Source: Delphinapterus leucas (Eukaryota > Chordata > Mammalia > Artiodactyla > Monodontidae). From it: a DNA stretch of 64,000 nt. The stretch is taken from positions 24,281,856 to 24,345,855 of the forward strand of contig NW_022098007.1 of the NCBI RefSeq assembly GCF_002288925.2, read 5' to 3'. A program made the translations under genes and the position numbers. Shown piece after piece: positions 23,901 to 36,400 of the stretch. Positions within the stretch are counted from its first letter, which is position 1. Every line of letters starts with the position of its first letter. The notes below the pieces were generated by a model. That model searched no databases. It saw nothing but the letters and a program-made list of their open reading frames with translations, and had not been told where the DNA came from.

Positions 23901-25519
23901 TTTCTGCTGACTGAAACGATATCAAAATGTTTGTCACTATTTACTGCCTTTTACAGGTATGGTTATTTTTCAAATATACCGTGATCACTACAGTAATTTT
24001 AAACTCCATTTAAATTCCACAATTCTCACTAGAGAGATTTGACATGCAAGGCAGTCTTCTCAACAGGGATATTTCACTAAAGTGCAACCAAAATTATCTG
24101 AGTCCAAGGACCTCTACTGTGGGATCCTCTTGCTGCCACTAGTTTTTAAGCCAAAAGCAAAGAAAACAACATCCCTCAATCTCAATTTACCACTCTATGC
24201 AACGAAAGACTCCTTTTCCTCTATTTGTCTCATTAGAAACTTGTGAAAGACTAAATTAGGGTGAAATTTTAAAGACTTTCAGAAATATATATATATATGA
24301 ATCCCATTTCCTTCCCCAAATCTGGAAAACATAACAAATTTGTTTGTAGGCATTTGCTTCATAGTTTAAGTTTTGAGTGTTGAGGAAAGGTCCTATGGAA
24401 AATTATACTACTTTTACAATGCAATATCCTTCATTTGGTATAAGTCAGATTACCTTTTTGTGTGAACCAAGAGCACTTAGAAGATGGAGTGTGTCCTTTA
24501 AGGAAGAAAATTTTGCATACCTTATTACTTATTTGGAGACTGGAGGGCATCCTTACCTGATACTATTTGGGTTAATAGTTACACTTTCCAGTTCAGCCAC
24601 TGGGAGGGCAATGTATCCCTTGATTTTCTAGGAGTTGTGTGTAATACTTAGTTTCCATCGTCTCCCTCAGTTTCTCTATTGTTTCTCTGATAAACCGTAT
24701 AGGATGGTTTAGGAGATTAATTGCTTCTCACCTAAATAGCCAGCTTTCTGGGGGAAGCTTTGGCTTTTATATGAACATTTTCCTACCAGTTACTGGCAGC
24801 GGGTGAACTTTGCTACTCTACACTTATGACTGCTTCATTGTTGGGGTAATCAGATTCACGGAGGAAGTAGAAAATACTAAAGATTAAGGTTTCACAGTTT
24901 AAAAATTAAAAATAATATAGATTATTTAGGGGCTAAATCGGCATTCTGTGAAATGTCTTTTCCTTCCTCTCTTGTTCACTTAGAAGCACTTCCAGTCTTC
25001 TATTATCAGGGGCCACACAGGCAGAGTGCTGGAGTAGAAAATACACTGAATCAGAATCATGGTGTGTGACTTTGAGCACATCGTGTAACCTTTATGGGTC
25101 TCTTTTTCGAGTAAACCTTCACTATCACATTAGATAACGGAAGGGAAAGTCCCTTGAAGAGGGTTCTAACCTTAATGTATTGCCCCTTCCTAGCTTCTTT
25201 GGTTCAAACGTTTGGTGGGGCAGTTATACATTCTGGCTAAATGAGGTATTTGGATACTTTATTAACATATCAAAGCTCTACTTCCCCTTTCCTCCTATTT
25301 CAAAACCAAATTAAACTAAAACCTTTTCATTTGCTATACTGTTTGTGGAGAATTTTAACATCAGTTATCTAATTTGATTTACTCAACGTCCCTATTTTAC
25401 AGATGCGAACCCATTGTAAACCCTTTGAAGTCGTGGCTCCTAGACTAGAAATGAAGCCTACCTCCAGTCTAATGTTCTTTTTAGTATGTTGCTGGTTTTT
25501 TTTGAAATCTCTCTTTTTC
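20951..25519. other. XIST upstream region, low repeat content
   Basis: Mostly unique DNA. Old repeat-like sequence lies at about 21,430-21,700, a T20 run at 22,425-22,444, and MIR-like traces near 25,020-25,135 and 25,370-25,410. A CTCF-like motif is listed separately. The longest open frame of the window (22,685-23,209, minus, 174 codons) lies here but matches no family I know. No young SINE or LINE-1 insertion is visible. Confidence 0.55.
22391..22404 (-). promoter_or_regulatory. CTCF-like motif upstream of XIST
   Basis: TGCCATCTGGTGGC on the + strand is GCCACCAGATGGCA on the minus strand, close to the CTCF core consensus. It is about 3.2 kb upstream of the XIST start. This is motif evidence only. 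Confidence 0.55.
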
Positions 25520-25700
25520 TTGTTACTGGGTAAATTTTTGAGCTGGCTAAACTACAAATATGTCTGGCTTTCAATCTTCTAGGCCACTCCTCTTCTACTC
25601 CCTCCGCCCTCAGTCCCCTCCCTCTCACTTCTTAAAGCGCTGCACTTTGCTGCGACCGCCATATTTCTTCTTTTCCCGGGGTAGAAGCTTGCTCATATTG
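25520..25700 (+). promoter_or_regulatory. XIST promoter and start region
   Basis: The segment CTTAAAGCGCTGCA (25,631-25,644) followed by GCCATATTTC aligns with the first bases of known XIST transcripts (human starts a few bases before TTCTTAAAGCGCTG). That places the start near 25,621. There is no TATA box at -30. CCGCCATATTTC at 25,656-25,667 is a YY1-type site just inside the transcript. Upstream lies a pyrimidine-rich, moderately GC-rich stretch. Confidence 0.8.
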
Positions 25701-25979
25701 GATCTCTTTGCCCTTGTGGTTCTTTCTGGAACATTTTCCAGCCCCCAACCATGCCTTATGGCGTATTTCTTTTAAAAAATTCACCAAAAATTCATAAAAT
25801 ATTTTTAAAAATCTGAAATTTCTCCTAGTATTTTCTTGACACCTCGCTATTTTACAGATATTTGGGATATTTTTAGGCAGTTTTCCATTTTAAAGGAATT
25901 TTTCTTTGGAATGATTTTTGGTTGACTCCTCTGGTTTTTTGTGGTTTAGTCTTCTTTTTCTCCCCCTTTTCTATATTTT

Positions 25980-26335
25980 GCCCATCGGGGCTGTGGATAC
26001 CTGGTTTTAATATTGTTATTTTTTTGCCCATCGGGGCCGCGGATACCTGCTTTTAATTTTTTTTTCCCTTAGCCCATCGGGGCCTCGGATACCTGCTGTG
26101 TACCCCCTCTCTCTCCAACCCTCTGGCCCAACGGGGCAATGGATACCTGCCTTTTTTTTTTTTTTAATTTATTTTTTGGCCCATCGGGGCCTTGGATACC
26201 TGCTTTGATTTTTCTTTTTTTCCTTGCCCATCGGGGCCTCGGATACCTGCTTTAATTTTTTTTTTCCTTGCCCATCGGGGCCGCGGATACCTGCTTAGAT
26301 TTTTTTTTTCATCGCCCATCGGGGCTTTTTATGGA
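25980..26335 (+). repeat. XIST: XIST repeat A, seven units plus a half
   Basis: Core units of ~24 bases (GCCCATCGGGG, variable loop, GGATACCTG) begin at 25,980, 26,026, 26,072, 26,126, 26,179, 26,226 and 26,270, with a half unit at 26,314. They are separated by T-rich spacers of 20-30 bases. Unit 4 reads GCCCAACGGGG. Several units carry CCGCGG, CCTCGG or CTTGG at the second half. In human and mouse this element binds SPEN and is essential for gene silencing. The count is one full unit fewer than the 8.5 usually given for human. Confidence 0.97.
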
Positions 26336-26479
26336 TGGAAAAGTGTTGGGTTTTGTGGTTCGTTGTACTATCTGGAATGTCTACAAAATGTTGCTGCTAA
26401 TCGTTTGGTGTTGTGTGAGTGGACCTACGGCTTTGGCTGGGAGATGACTTTGCAGTTAGGCTAGGGGGTTGGTTAGGCT

Positions 26480-27600
26480 GGGGAGGAAAGATGGCGGCCA
26501 CTTTAGAATTGCCGCCCAGCTTGGCTGAGAGCTAGTTGTTTGTGCTAAATATAAACCAGGAAGGTAAGATGAATAGTGGGACAGGCAGAGGAAATGATAT
26601 GCATTGCATGAGTTAAGTGTTTTGAATGAGCTGATTTGGGTCATGTTAGGAGTTTTGCATGAATTGTGGTATCATGAGGTGGAAAAACAGGATCATCCTG
26701 TGTCACATTACAAAAGGCTAATCGAAAATGAGAGGGAGAGGACCTAGGCGCAGGGTTCAAAATGGCGATTTTGACTTTGCAGCATTGCTTAGCATGGCTC
26801 TCTGCTTTGTTAGAGTGCTCAAAATGGCGGATCCATTTTGCCGCAGTGTTCCAGTGGCGGGAAGCCACATCATGGGTGTCTTTGTTCTAGTGTGCAGCAT
26901 GGCGGTGGAAATATTCTGTTACATAGTAAAAGATGGCGGCTTAAGTACTTGCCGCAGTCTAAAACATGGCGGGCCTTTGTCTTTGCCGTGTGCATTTCCT
27001 GACAGGTTTTGCTGCAGGGACAATATGGCTGACCTTGTCATGTGGATATCATGGCAGTTTGTCACGTGGATGTCATGGCAGGGGTGAGCGACCGTTACAT
27101 TCTTGGCGGGCTTTGCACCAGGAGGGCCTGCCGCATTGTTAAAGATGGCGGGCTTTGCCGCGAAAAAGTGAAAGGAGGGATTGGCAATGTTGGATTGCCG
27201 CATGACCCACCCAATCAGAAAGGATGGTGGAATTGGTCGCAGCCAGTTAGTGGAGGATGGAATTAGACCGAGTTAGAATAGCACCTTGCTACCGTCTCTA
27301 TTCAGCCAGTCAGGACGGGCCACGTTTGTACTACTCCCAGTGGGTGGTACCAAGGTCTTTCCAAGGACATTTGGCCTTTCCACCTCCCTCCCCTTTCGCT
27401 TGCTCCCTCCCCTCCGGCATTGCCACTTGCAGTGCAGGATATTAGGTTGTGCGGGCTGAACTTCACGCCATTCCTCTGCATTGGTGCCGTGGCCTAAGGC
27501 TAGTGTACTACCCGCCCCCGCCAACCCCGCCTCTGCTCTTCTGCACTTTGGCCAGGGGCAGTGCTCCATGCCTGCCAAGTGTGAAAATGGCGGTGAGTCG
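26480..27600 (+). repeat. XIST: XIST repeat F region, ATGGCGG/YY1-rich
   Basis: At least seven ATGGCGG copies (about 26,491, 26,825, 26,898, 26,933, 26,966, 27,145, 27,587) plus near matches (26,762, 27,023, 27,049, 27,072), several preceded by AA as in the YY1 consensus AAnATGGCGGC. A local duplication around 'tcatggcag' pairs with GTCACGTGGATGTCATGG (E-box CACGTG at 27,063). YY1 binding here is established in human and mouse for XIST regulation and tethering. Confidence 0.9.
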
Positions 27601-27636
27601 TGGCAAGGACCAGAATGGATCGCAGATGATCGTTGG

Positions 27637-27650
27637 CCAACAGGTGGCAG
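27637..27650 (+). promoter_or_regulatory. CTCF-like motif in XIST exon 1
   Basis: CCAACAGGTGGCAG fits the CTCF core. The surrounding ~80 bases are almost the same as in human XIST as I remember it, so the site is strongly conserved. Motif evidence only. Confidence 0.6.
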
Positions 27651-28315
27651 AAGAGGAATCCCTGCCTTCCTCAAGAGGAACACCTACCCCATGGCTAATG
27701 CTGGGGTCGGATTTTGATTTCTATTTGTTTCTTGGATGTCAGTCATACATAGTTTGATTATGTGGTTTGCTAGTGTTCGATTTAAGCCTTAAGGGACTAC
27801 TATGAAAATGTATTTAGGGGCTTTATTTGTAGACTTCATTTCAGTTACATTTAATTGGTTTTCATGTTTGGGTTCCTTTAAAATTCCTTAAAATTTTCAG
27901 TTTCTTTTTCTACAAATTGCTTACACTTTTTTTGTCTTTAGATATTCAAAGTAAAATAATAAGCCACTTTAAAGTTTTTACTATTTTTTACTCTGGGGCT
28001 GACTTAATAAACTACTTCCCTTTGGATTTTTGAAGAGTCTTATAGCACAGAAGTAGTTAATTAAAAATTTAACGTTATGACTGAATGTAAAAAGTAATAT
28101 TTGAAGGTCCACTCCGGTCCAGGCCTTGCTTTGTTCTCACCCTTAATGCTGCACTAATTGACTAATGACCCACCTATCTGCAGGAAACTTGAATTGCTGT
28201 GGACTTGCTTCTTCTATTCGAACTTATTATATTGGAGTATTATTGCTCATAATTTCAATTTTCTGTGGTTCCTTGACTCCACAGCCTCTAGCTCCACCCC
28301 AGCCCTGTTCCCAGC

Positions 28316-28506
28316 AACCCCCTTTCTGGCCCCAGCCCCGGCCCTAGCCCCCGCCCCGGCCCCAGCCCTGGCCCCCGTCCCGGCCCCAGCCCCGGCCCCA
28401 GCCCCAGCCCCAGCCCCTGGCCCTGCCCCAGCCCCTGGCCCTGGCCCTGCCCCTGCCCCAGCCCCAGCCCCTGCCCCAACCCCAGCCCCAGCCCCAGCCC
28501 AGGCTC
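28316..28506 (+). repeat. XIST: XIST repeat B, C-rich
   Basis: About 190 bases of CCCCAG/CCCCTG/CCCCGG hexamers. In mouse and human this block binds hnRNPK, which brings PCGF3/5-PRC1 to the X. The hexamer periodicity leaves two strands open (Pro-Ala on +, Gly-Leu on -), which explains the spurious long reading frames here. Confidence 0.93.
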
Positions 28507-28559
28507 AGTCCTGTTTCTCCCTAAAGCCCGTGAAATTTGCATTGATTCAGTGCTAAAAA

Positions 28560-30050
28560 TAAGTTGTCCGTTGCTCACCCAGTAGACTGGGATACCCTGT
28601 GTGCCTCTAGCATTGCAGATCTTGAATGCTGACTACCTGAGTCACCATTTTCAATTAATGTACAGAATCCCTTTTGTCCATTGTCCCATGTTAGAACAAA
28701 GAATCCACACACCCTTTGCATTGTTAGGAAATGTTAATTAATTGAGAGCTTTCATAAGTCTAGTTACTCAATCTTCTCAATCCCCTGTCCTTAAGGAAGG
28801 AGAAACCATTCCTCTGTCATTGCTGCAGTAGTCACAATCCCAGTTTTCTGGACAGTGCATATATACTGTGCTGACCACCTAAACTCTTTGCACTGAGTGA
28901 AATTCTAATTGTTCATAATCCTGCCCATTGGATTAGATCCCAGTCAAAAACCCTTTTGCATTCAGCAGGGGGCACAGAAAACCCAGATTTTTTGTTCCAC
29001 AGTTAATGTGCTCAGTCCCAATTGTCATAGCCTTGTCCATTAAACAAAGGCATCCTACCAATTTTGCTCTGCTTTTCGGGAGTCCTGCTGTTCTTGGACA
29101 ATTAAAGTACCAAACTGTACATCGTCTTCCCCATTAATCAATGACCCTCCATCCCATTCGCATTGCTATTAGGCAGTGCTGACTACCTGAGACCATCTTC
29201 CTCGAATTATTAATGAGAAGAATCCCAATTGTTCATTACACAAGTCCTCTGCAACTTTTTTGCACTACAGCAGAAGTGCTCATCCTCAAAGTCCTTTACT
29301 TTGGTATATTAATGGGTACAACTACTGTTAGTCATGGTCCTGCCTAACAGGTTAAGACCCGCCCATGCTCTTCATTGCTCTTAGGCAGTTCAGACTACCT
29401 ATCACTTTGTATTAATATGTAAAATCCTCATTTCCCATGGTCCCATCCATTAGCCTAGGATATCCCTTACTTCTGTGCCATTTCTTCTGAGGAGTTCTGA
29501 TTACCCAAAGTCCCTTCTCTTATTAAACAATTGATGTGCATAATTACATATATCTATGGTCCCATGCAATAAAAAATGAAATCCCACACTTGGTGGACTG
29601 CTGCTAGGTCATGCAGATTATTCAAGAACTCAGCTTTTGGACAGTTAATTTGCACAGTTGCAGTTGTCCAGAGTCCTATCCATTTTAATGGGCCACTGTA
29701 TCCCATTTGCATGCTATATGGGTCAGACTCTCAAGGAACCTTCTCTTGAATTGATAATGTTCATAGTTGCATTTGTCAATGTCCTGTGAATTAGTCACAC
29801 CCACCCACTTTGTATTCCAGCAGAGGACACTTACTACTTAAGAACTCTGCACTAGGACATTTTATGTGCACAAACCTAATTGATTACGCCTGAGCCTTTT
29901 GTATCAGGAACCCTGCACCATCTTTACTTCTGAAAGGTGCTAATTATCTAAGGCCATTTCCTGACACTGTTCAGGTGCAAAATTGCAGTCCCAATGACTC
30001 CTTTCTTTAAACTAGAATCCCATCCCCAACTAACTGCCTTTGCATTACAG
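28560..30050 (+). ncRNA. XIST: XIST exon 1 single-copy part, between repeats B and D
   Basis: Low-repeat sequence that closely follows human XIST: 'attgacagagcttt'-type words, recurrent 'ttaatgtgcataattgca' phrases and 'cagcagggggcacag'. Only one copy of anything like the mouse repeat C is expected here; no tandem array is visible. The recurrent 'gttaatgtgcacaattgcaa' phrase shows distant kinship with the repeat D monomer. Confidence 0.8.
28961..28977 (+). promoter_or_regulatory. CTCF-like motif in XIST exon 1
   Basis: TTCAGCAGGGGGCACAG is very close to the CTCF consensus (CAGCAGGGGGC core). It lies ~3.3 kb into XIST. Motif evidence only. Confidence 0.55.
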
Positions 30051-30054
30051 CAGA

Positions 30055-33000
30055 GGATACTTCCGGCAGTTAATGGGCTTGATTGCAGCTACAGACCCCT
30101 CTGTTAGTCTAGCACCAATTCCCCTCCTAGATGATTTGCATTACTACAGGCAGTACAAGGGACTGATAATGGACTTAGACAGCTACAGTCCCTTATGTTA
30201 ACCTAGGAACCCATCCCCACCTAACTCCCTTTGAGTGAGGAGGGTACTGCGGAGGGTACTTGGAACTGTTAATGAGCTTTATTACAGCTACAGTTCCTTT
30301 TGTCACTCTAGAATCCATTCCCTTCCTACTCAATTTGCATTACCACAAAGGGCACAAGGGACTGTTAATGTGCTTAAGTGGAGCTACAGTCCCTTATGTT
30401 AACCTAGGAACCCATGCCCCCCAACTCCTTTTGCATTAATGCAGAGCCTACATGGACTTGTTAATGGGCTTAATTGTACTGCCGTCCCTTCTGTTAGTCT
30501 AGAATCCCATCCCTCCTACTCAATTTGTGTTACCCCAGAATGTATGAGAGGCTGTTACTGTGCTTAAATGCATCTATAGTCTCTTATGTTTACCTATGAT
30601 CCCATTCCTGTCTAAATCTCTTTGCATGACTGCAGAGGGTACTTGGGACTGTTAATAGGCTCAATTAGAGCTACAGTCCCTTCTGTTAGCAGAGTCCCAT
30701 GCCCTCCTACTCTATTTGTATTACCAAAAGGGGGACAATGGACTGTTAATGGGCTTTATTGCAGATACAGTCCCTTCTGTTAATCTAGAATGTTTCCTTC
30801 TTCTTGGATTTGCATTACCACAGAGGGTACAGGGACTGTTAATGTCCTTAAATGCAGCTGCAGTCCCTTATGTTAACCTAGGATCCCATCCCCAACTATC
30901 TCCCTTTTCATTACTGCAGAGCCTACATAGAACTTGCTAATGGGCTTAATTGTACTACTGTCCCTTATCTTAGCCTAGGATCCCATCCCCTCCTAATTCC
31001 CTTTAGATCACCAAAGAGGACACAAGGGACTGTTAATGTGCTTTTAAATGCATGTACAAGCTCCCTCCCCCTGTTTTTTAACCTAGGATTCCATTCCCAC
31101 CTCACTCTCTTTTCATGACTGCAGAGGGTACTTGGGACTGTTAATGGGTTTTACTGCAGCTACAGTCCCTTCTGTTAGTCTAGATTCCCATTCACTCCTA
31201 CATGATTTACATTAACACAGAAGGCACAAAGGACTGCTAATGTGCTTAGAGCTACAGTCCTTTATGTTAATCTAGGATGCCATTGCCACCTAACTCCCTT
31301 TTCATTACTGCAGAGCCTACATGGACTTGTTAATGGGCTTAATGGCACTGCTGTCCCTTCTGTTAATCTAGGAGTCCATCCCACCTACTCAATTTGCATT
31401 ATCCCAGAGTGTACAAGAGACTGTTACTGTGCTTAAATGCATCTACAGTCTCTTACGTTTACCTATGACCCCATTCCCACCTAACTCCCTTGCACTACCA
31501 CAGAGGGTACAATGGACTGTTACTGTGCTTAAAAGCAGCTACAGTTCCTTATGTTTATCTAGGACCCTATTCCCGCCTGACTCCCTTTTAATGACTGCAG
31601 AGGGTACTTGGGACTGTTAATGGGCTTTACTGCAGCTACAGTCCCTTCTGTAAATCTAGAATCAGTTTCCTTCTTACTGGATTTGCATTACCACATAGGG
31701 TAACTGGGACTGTTAATGTGCTTAAATGGAGCTATAGTCCCTTATGTTAACCTAGGATCCCATTCCCACCTAACTTCCTTTTCATTAATGCAGAGCCTAT
31801 ATGGGACTTGTTAATGGGCTTAATTGCACTGCTGTCCCTCCTATTAGTCTAGGAGCCCATTCCTCTTACTTGATTTGCATTACCCTAGAGTGTAGAGACT
31901 AATATCCTTAAATGCATCTACAGTCTCTCACGTTTACCGATGATCCCATTCCCATTTAAAGCTCTTTGAATGACTGCAGAGGGTGCTTGGGGGAGTTAAT
32001 GGGCTCAATTAGAGCCATAATCCCTTCTGTTATTCGAGATTCCCATGCCCTCCTACTCCATTTGCATTACCAAAGGGGATACAAGGAAATGTTAATGTGC
32101 TTAAATGCAATTACCTAGGATCCCCTCCCCACCTAACTCCCTTTTCGTGATTGCAGAGAGTACTTGGGACTGTTAATGGGCTTTGTTGCAGGTACAGTCC
32201 CTTCTGTTATCTAGAATCTGTTCCATCCTACTCCATTTGCATTAACACAGAGTACAGGGACTGCTAATGTGCTTAAATAGAGCTACAGTCCTTTATGTTA
32301 CTCTAGGATCCCATTGCCACCTAACTCCCTTTTCATTACTGCAGAGCCTACATGGATTTGTTAATGGGCTTTATTACACTGCTGTCCCTTCTGTTCGTCT
32401 AGAATCCCATCCCTGTACTCAGTTTGCATTACCCCAGAGTACACGAGAGACTGTTACTGTGCTTAAAAGCAGCTACAGTCTCTTATGTTTACCTATGATC
32501 CCATTCCCACCTAACTCCCTTTTAATGACTGCAGAAAGTACTTGGGACTTTTAATGGGCTTAAATGCAGCTACAGTCCCCTGTCTTAACCTAGGATCCCA
32601 TCCCTAATTATCTCCCTTCCATTACTGCAGAGCCTACATAGGACTTGTTAATGGCCTTAGTTGCACTACTGTCCCTTCCGTTAGTCTAGGATCCCATCCC
32701 TACCTAATTCCTTTTAGGTTACCAAAGAGGATACAAGGGACTGTTAATATGCTTAAATGTAGAAACATTTGCTTTTTTTAGGTAGGATCCTATTCTCACC
32801 TAACTCCCTTTGCATTACCACAGAGGGTACAAGGGACTGTTACTGTGCTTAAAAGCAGCTACAGTCACTTATATTAACCTAGGATCCCATCCCCAACTAT
32901 CTCCCTCTTCATTACTGCAGAGCCTACATAGAACTTGCTAATGGGCTTAATTGTACTGCTGTCCCTTATCTTAGCCTAGTATCCCATTAGAGCTAATTAC

Positions 33001-36000
33001 CTCCTAATTCCCTTTAGATTACCAGAGGACACAAAGGACTGTTAATGTGCTTTTAAATGCAAGTGAAATCTCTCCCCGCCCTCCTTTAAACCTAGGATTC
33101 CATTCCCACCTCACTCTCTTTTCATGACTGCAGAGGGTACTTGGGATTGTTATTGGGCTTTATTGCAGCTACAGTCCCTTCTGTTACCCTAGTTGCCCAT
33201 CCACTCCTACATGATTTGCGTTACCACAGGATCTACAAGGGACTGTTAATGGGCTTAAAAACAGCTACAGCTCCTTATGTTAACCTAGGATTTCATCCCC
33301 ACCTAACTCTCTTTTCACAACTGCAGAGGGTACTTGGGACTGTTAATGGGCTCAATTAGAGCTACAGCCCCTTCTGTTAGTCCAGATTCCCATGCCCTCC
33401 TACTCAATCTGCATTACCAAAGGGAGTACAATGGATTGTTTATGTGCTTAAATGGAGCTACAGTCCCTTTTGTAACCTAAGATTCCATTTCCACCTAACT
33501 CCCTTTCCTGACTGCAGAGGGTACTTGGGACTGTTACCGAGCTTACTGTAGCTGCATTCCCTTCTGTTAGTGTACATTCCCATCCTCTCTTACACAGTTT
33601 GCATTACCACAAACTGTATAACTATTAATGTGCTTAAATGCAACTACAGTCCCTTATGTTAACCTAGGATCCCATTCCCACCTAACTCCCTTTTCATTAA
33701 TGCAGAGCCTACATGGGACTTGTTAATGGGCTTAATTGCACTGCCCTCCCTTCTATTAGTCTAGATTCCCAGGCTGTCCTCGATTTGCATTACCAAAGGG
33801 GGTATAATGGACTGTTAATGTGCTTAAATGCAGCTACAGTCCCTTTTTTTTTTTTTTTTACCTAGGAACCCATTCCTACCTAACTCCCTTTTCATGACTG
33901 CAGAGGGTACTTGGGACTGTTAATGGGCTTAATCACAGCTACAGTCCCTTCTCTTAGTCTAGATTCCCATCCCCTCCTACAGATTTACATTACCACAGAG
34001 GATACAAGGGACTGTTAATGTGCTTAAATGCAGGTATAGTCCCCTTTATTGTTTCACCTAGGATCCCATTCCCAGCTAATCCCCTTTGCATTACCACTGA
34101 CTGTACAAGGGACTGTTAACATGCTTAAATGCAATTATAGTCCCTTACGGTAATCTTGGATCCCACCCCCAACTAACTCACTTTGTATGACTGCAGAGAA
34201 TACTTGGGACTTTAAATGTGATTGATCGCAGCTACAGTCCTTTCTGTTAGTCTAGGATCCGTTCCCTTCCTTCTTGATTTGCATTACCAGAGGAGGGTAG
34301 AAGGGATGGTTAATGTACTTAAATGGATCTACAGTCCCTTTTGATAACCAGGATCCCATTTCCACCTAACTCCTTTTGCACTACCACAGAGGCTACAAAG
34401 TACTGTTGAAGTGCTTAAATGCAGCTACAGTCCCTTACGTTAACCTAGGATCTTGTTCCCACCTAACTCCCTTTGCATGACTGCAGAGGGTATTTGGGAC
34501 TATTAATGGGCTTTACTGAAGCCACAGTCCCTTAGTCTAGGATCCCATCCCCTCCTACAGGATTTACATTACCACGGAGGGTACAAGGGACTGTTATGGT
34601 GCTTAAATGCAGGTAGAGTTCAAGGATCCCATTTCCACCTGCCTCCATTTGCATTACCAAAGAGGCTACCAGGGACTGCTAATGTGTTTAAATGCAGGTA
34701 CAGTGCCTTGAGTTAACCCCGAAATCCCACCTAACTCCCTTTTCATGACTGCAGATGGTAATTGGGACTGTTAACAAGCTTTAATGCAGCTACAGTTTCC
34801 CTCTTAGTCTAGAATCCCATTTCCTCCTACTTGATTTATATTACCACAGAGTGTACAAGGGATTTTTAATGTGCTTAAATGGCACTACAGTCCCTTATGT
34901 TACCTATGATCCCATTCCCACCTAACTCCCTTTGCATGACTGCAGAGCGTACTTGGGACTGTTAATGCGTTTACCTGCCTATACAGTCTCATCTGTCCGT
35001 CTAGATTCCCATGCCCTCCTACTCAATTTGCATTATAAAAGAGGGTACAAAGGACTGTTAATGTGCTTAAATGCAGTTACAGTCCCTTTGTAAGGTGGGA
35101 TCCCATTCCCACGTAACTCCCTTTGCATCATCCCAGAGGCTACAAGGGACTTTCAATGTGCTTAAATGCAGGTACAGTCCCTTATGTTAACTTTGAACTA
35201 TATTCCCACCTAACTCCCTTTACATCACTGCAAAGGGTACTTGGGACTCTTAATGGGCTTCATTGAAGCTGCTGTCCCTTCTGTTGGTCTAGATTCCCTT
35301 TCCCTCCTTGATTTGCATTACCACAGTGTACAATGGACTGTTACTGTGCTTGAATGCAGGTACAGTCCTTTTTTTTTAACCTAGGATCCCATTCCCACCT
35401 AACTCCCTTTGCATTTCTGCAGAGGGCACTTGGGACTATTTTAATTGGACTCCTGTCCCTTCGTTAGTCTGGGATCCCATCCCCTCCTACTTGATTTGCC
35501 TTTCCACAGAGGCTACAAGGGACTGTTAATGTGCTTATTAAATGCAGGTACAATCCCTTATGTTAACCTAGGATCCCATTCCCACCTATCTCCTTTTGCA
35601 TGACTGCAGAGGTATTTGAGACCTTTAAAGTGGTTAGTGGCAGCTGTAGTCCCATCTGTTAAGTGTACTTTCTCAAGCACTCCAATTCCCTCACGTAACT
35701 TGGGAACATATTTCGGACTGTCACTGTGCTCGTTTTTTGGCTGTGGTCCCTTTGTAATTCTAGGATCTCATCCCTTTCTACTCATTTGTATTACTTGTTG
35801 GTATTGGGACAGAAAGGTGCTTAAATGCAGCTGTAATCTGTTTTGTTAATCTAGGATTCCATGCCCTCTAACTCCCTTAACATTACCCAGGAGTGTATTT
35901 GGGACTGTTGAAGTGCTTAATTGCATCTGTGGTCCCTTCTGTTAGTCTCACTTCCCATGCCCTCTTACTCCCTTTGCATTACAGCAGAGGGCACTTGGGA

Positions 36001-36400
36001 CTATTAAAGTGTTTAATTGCAGCTGTGGTCCCTTCTCTTAGTCTGGGGTCCATCCCCTCCAGCTTTGTTTGCATTACCACAGAAGGTACTTGGATCTGTG
36101 AATGTGTTTAAATGCAGATGTGGTCCCTTTTGTTAGTTTTGGATCCCATGACTCCCTTTACATTACCTGGGAGGGCATTTGGGACTGTCATGATGGTAAT
36201 TGCACCTGTGTTCCCTTCTGTTGGTCTAGAATCCCGTTACCTCCTACTCCCTTTGCATTACATGGGAGCGTTTTTGGGACTCTTAAGATGCTTAACTGCA
36301 ACTATGGTCCTTTCTGTCAGTCTAGTTTCCAGTCCCTTTCTACTCTCTTTGCATTACCACAGAGGGTACTTGGGACTGTTGTGGTGCATCCCATCCTCTC
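30055..36400 (+). repeat. XIST: XIST repeat D, expanded ~95-bp monomer array
   Basis: Tandem monomers of ~93-98 bp, judged from the spacing of 'gctacagtccctt' anchors at about 30,286, 30,383, 30,573, 30,671, 30,765 and 30,858. About 65 copies fit in 6.3 kb. Two forms mostly alternate: one with GTTAATGTGCTTAAATG, TTATGTTAACCTAGG and ACCTAACTCCCTTT, the other with GTTAATGGGCTT, TTCTGTTAGTCTAG and TCCTACT.GATTTGC. The higher-order unit is therefore ~190 bp. Human repeat D is usually described with ~290-bp units over a shorter span; three monomers would give that size. Monomers at the 3' end (35,600-36,400) are more diverged. Confidence 0.93.

Noticed and set aside
26192..26464. 90-codon frame across repeat A
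   Set aside because: A by-product of the repeat A units and T-rich spacers of the non-coding XIST RNA.
28158..28578. Long Pro-Ala (+) and Gly-Leu (-) reading frames
   Set aside because: They are the C-rich hexamer array of XIST repeat B read in frame; a 6-base period cannot create stops. No protein signature.
30055..36400. Regular repeats that could suggest a CRISPR array or coding tandem repeat
   Set aside because: Monomers are contiguous ~95 bp with no unique spacers, lie within XIST exon 1, and match repeat D; the host is a mammal.
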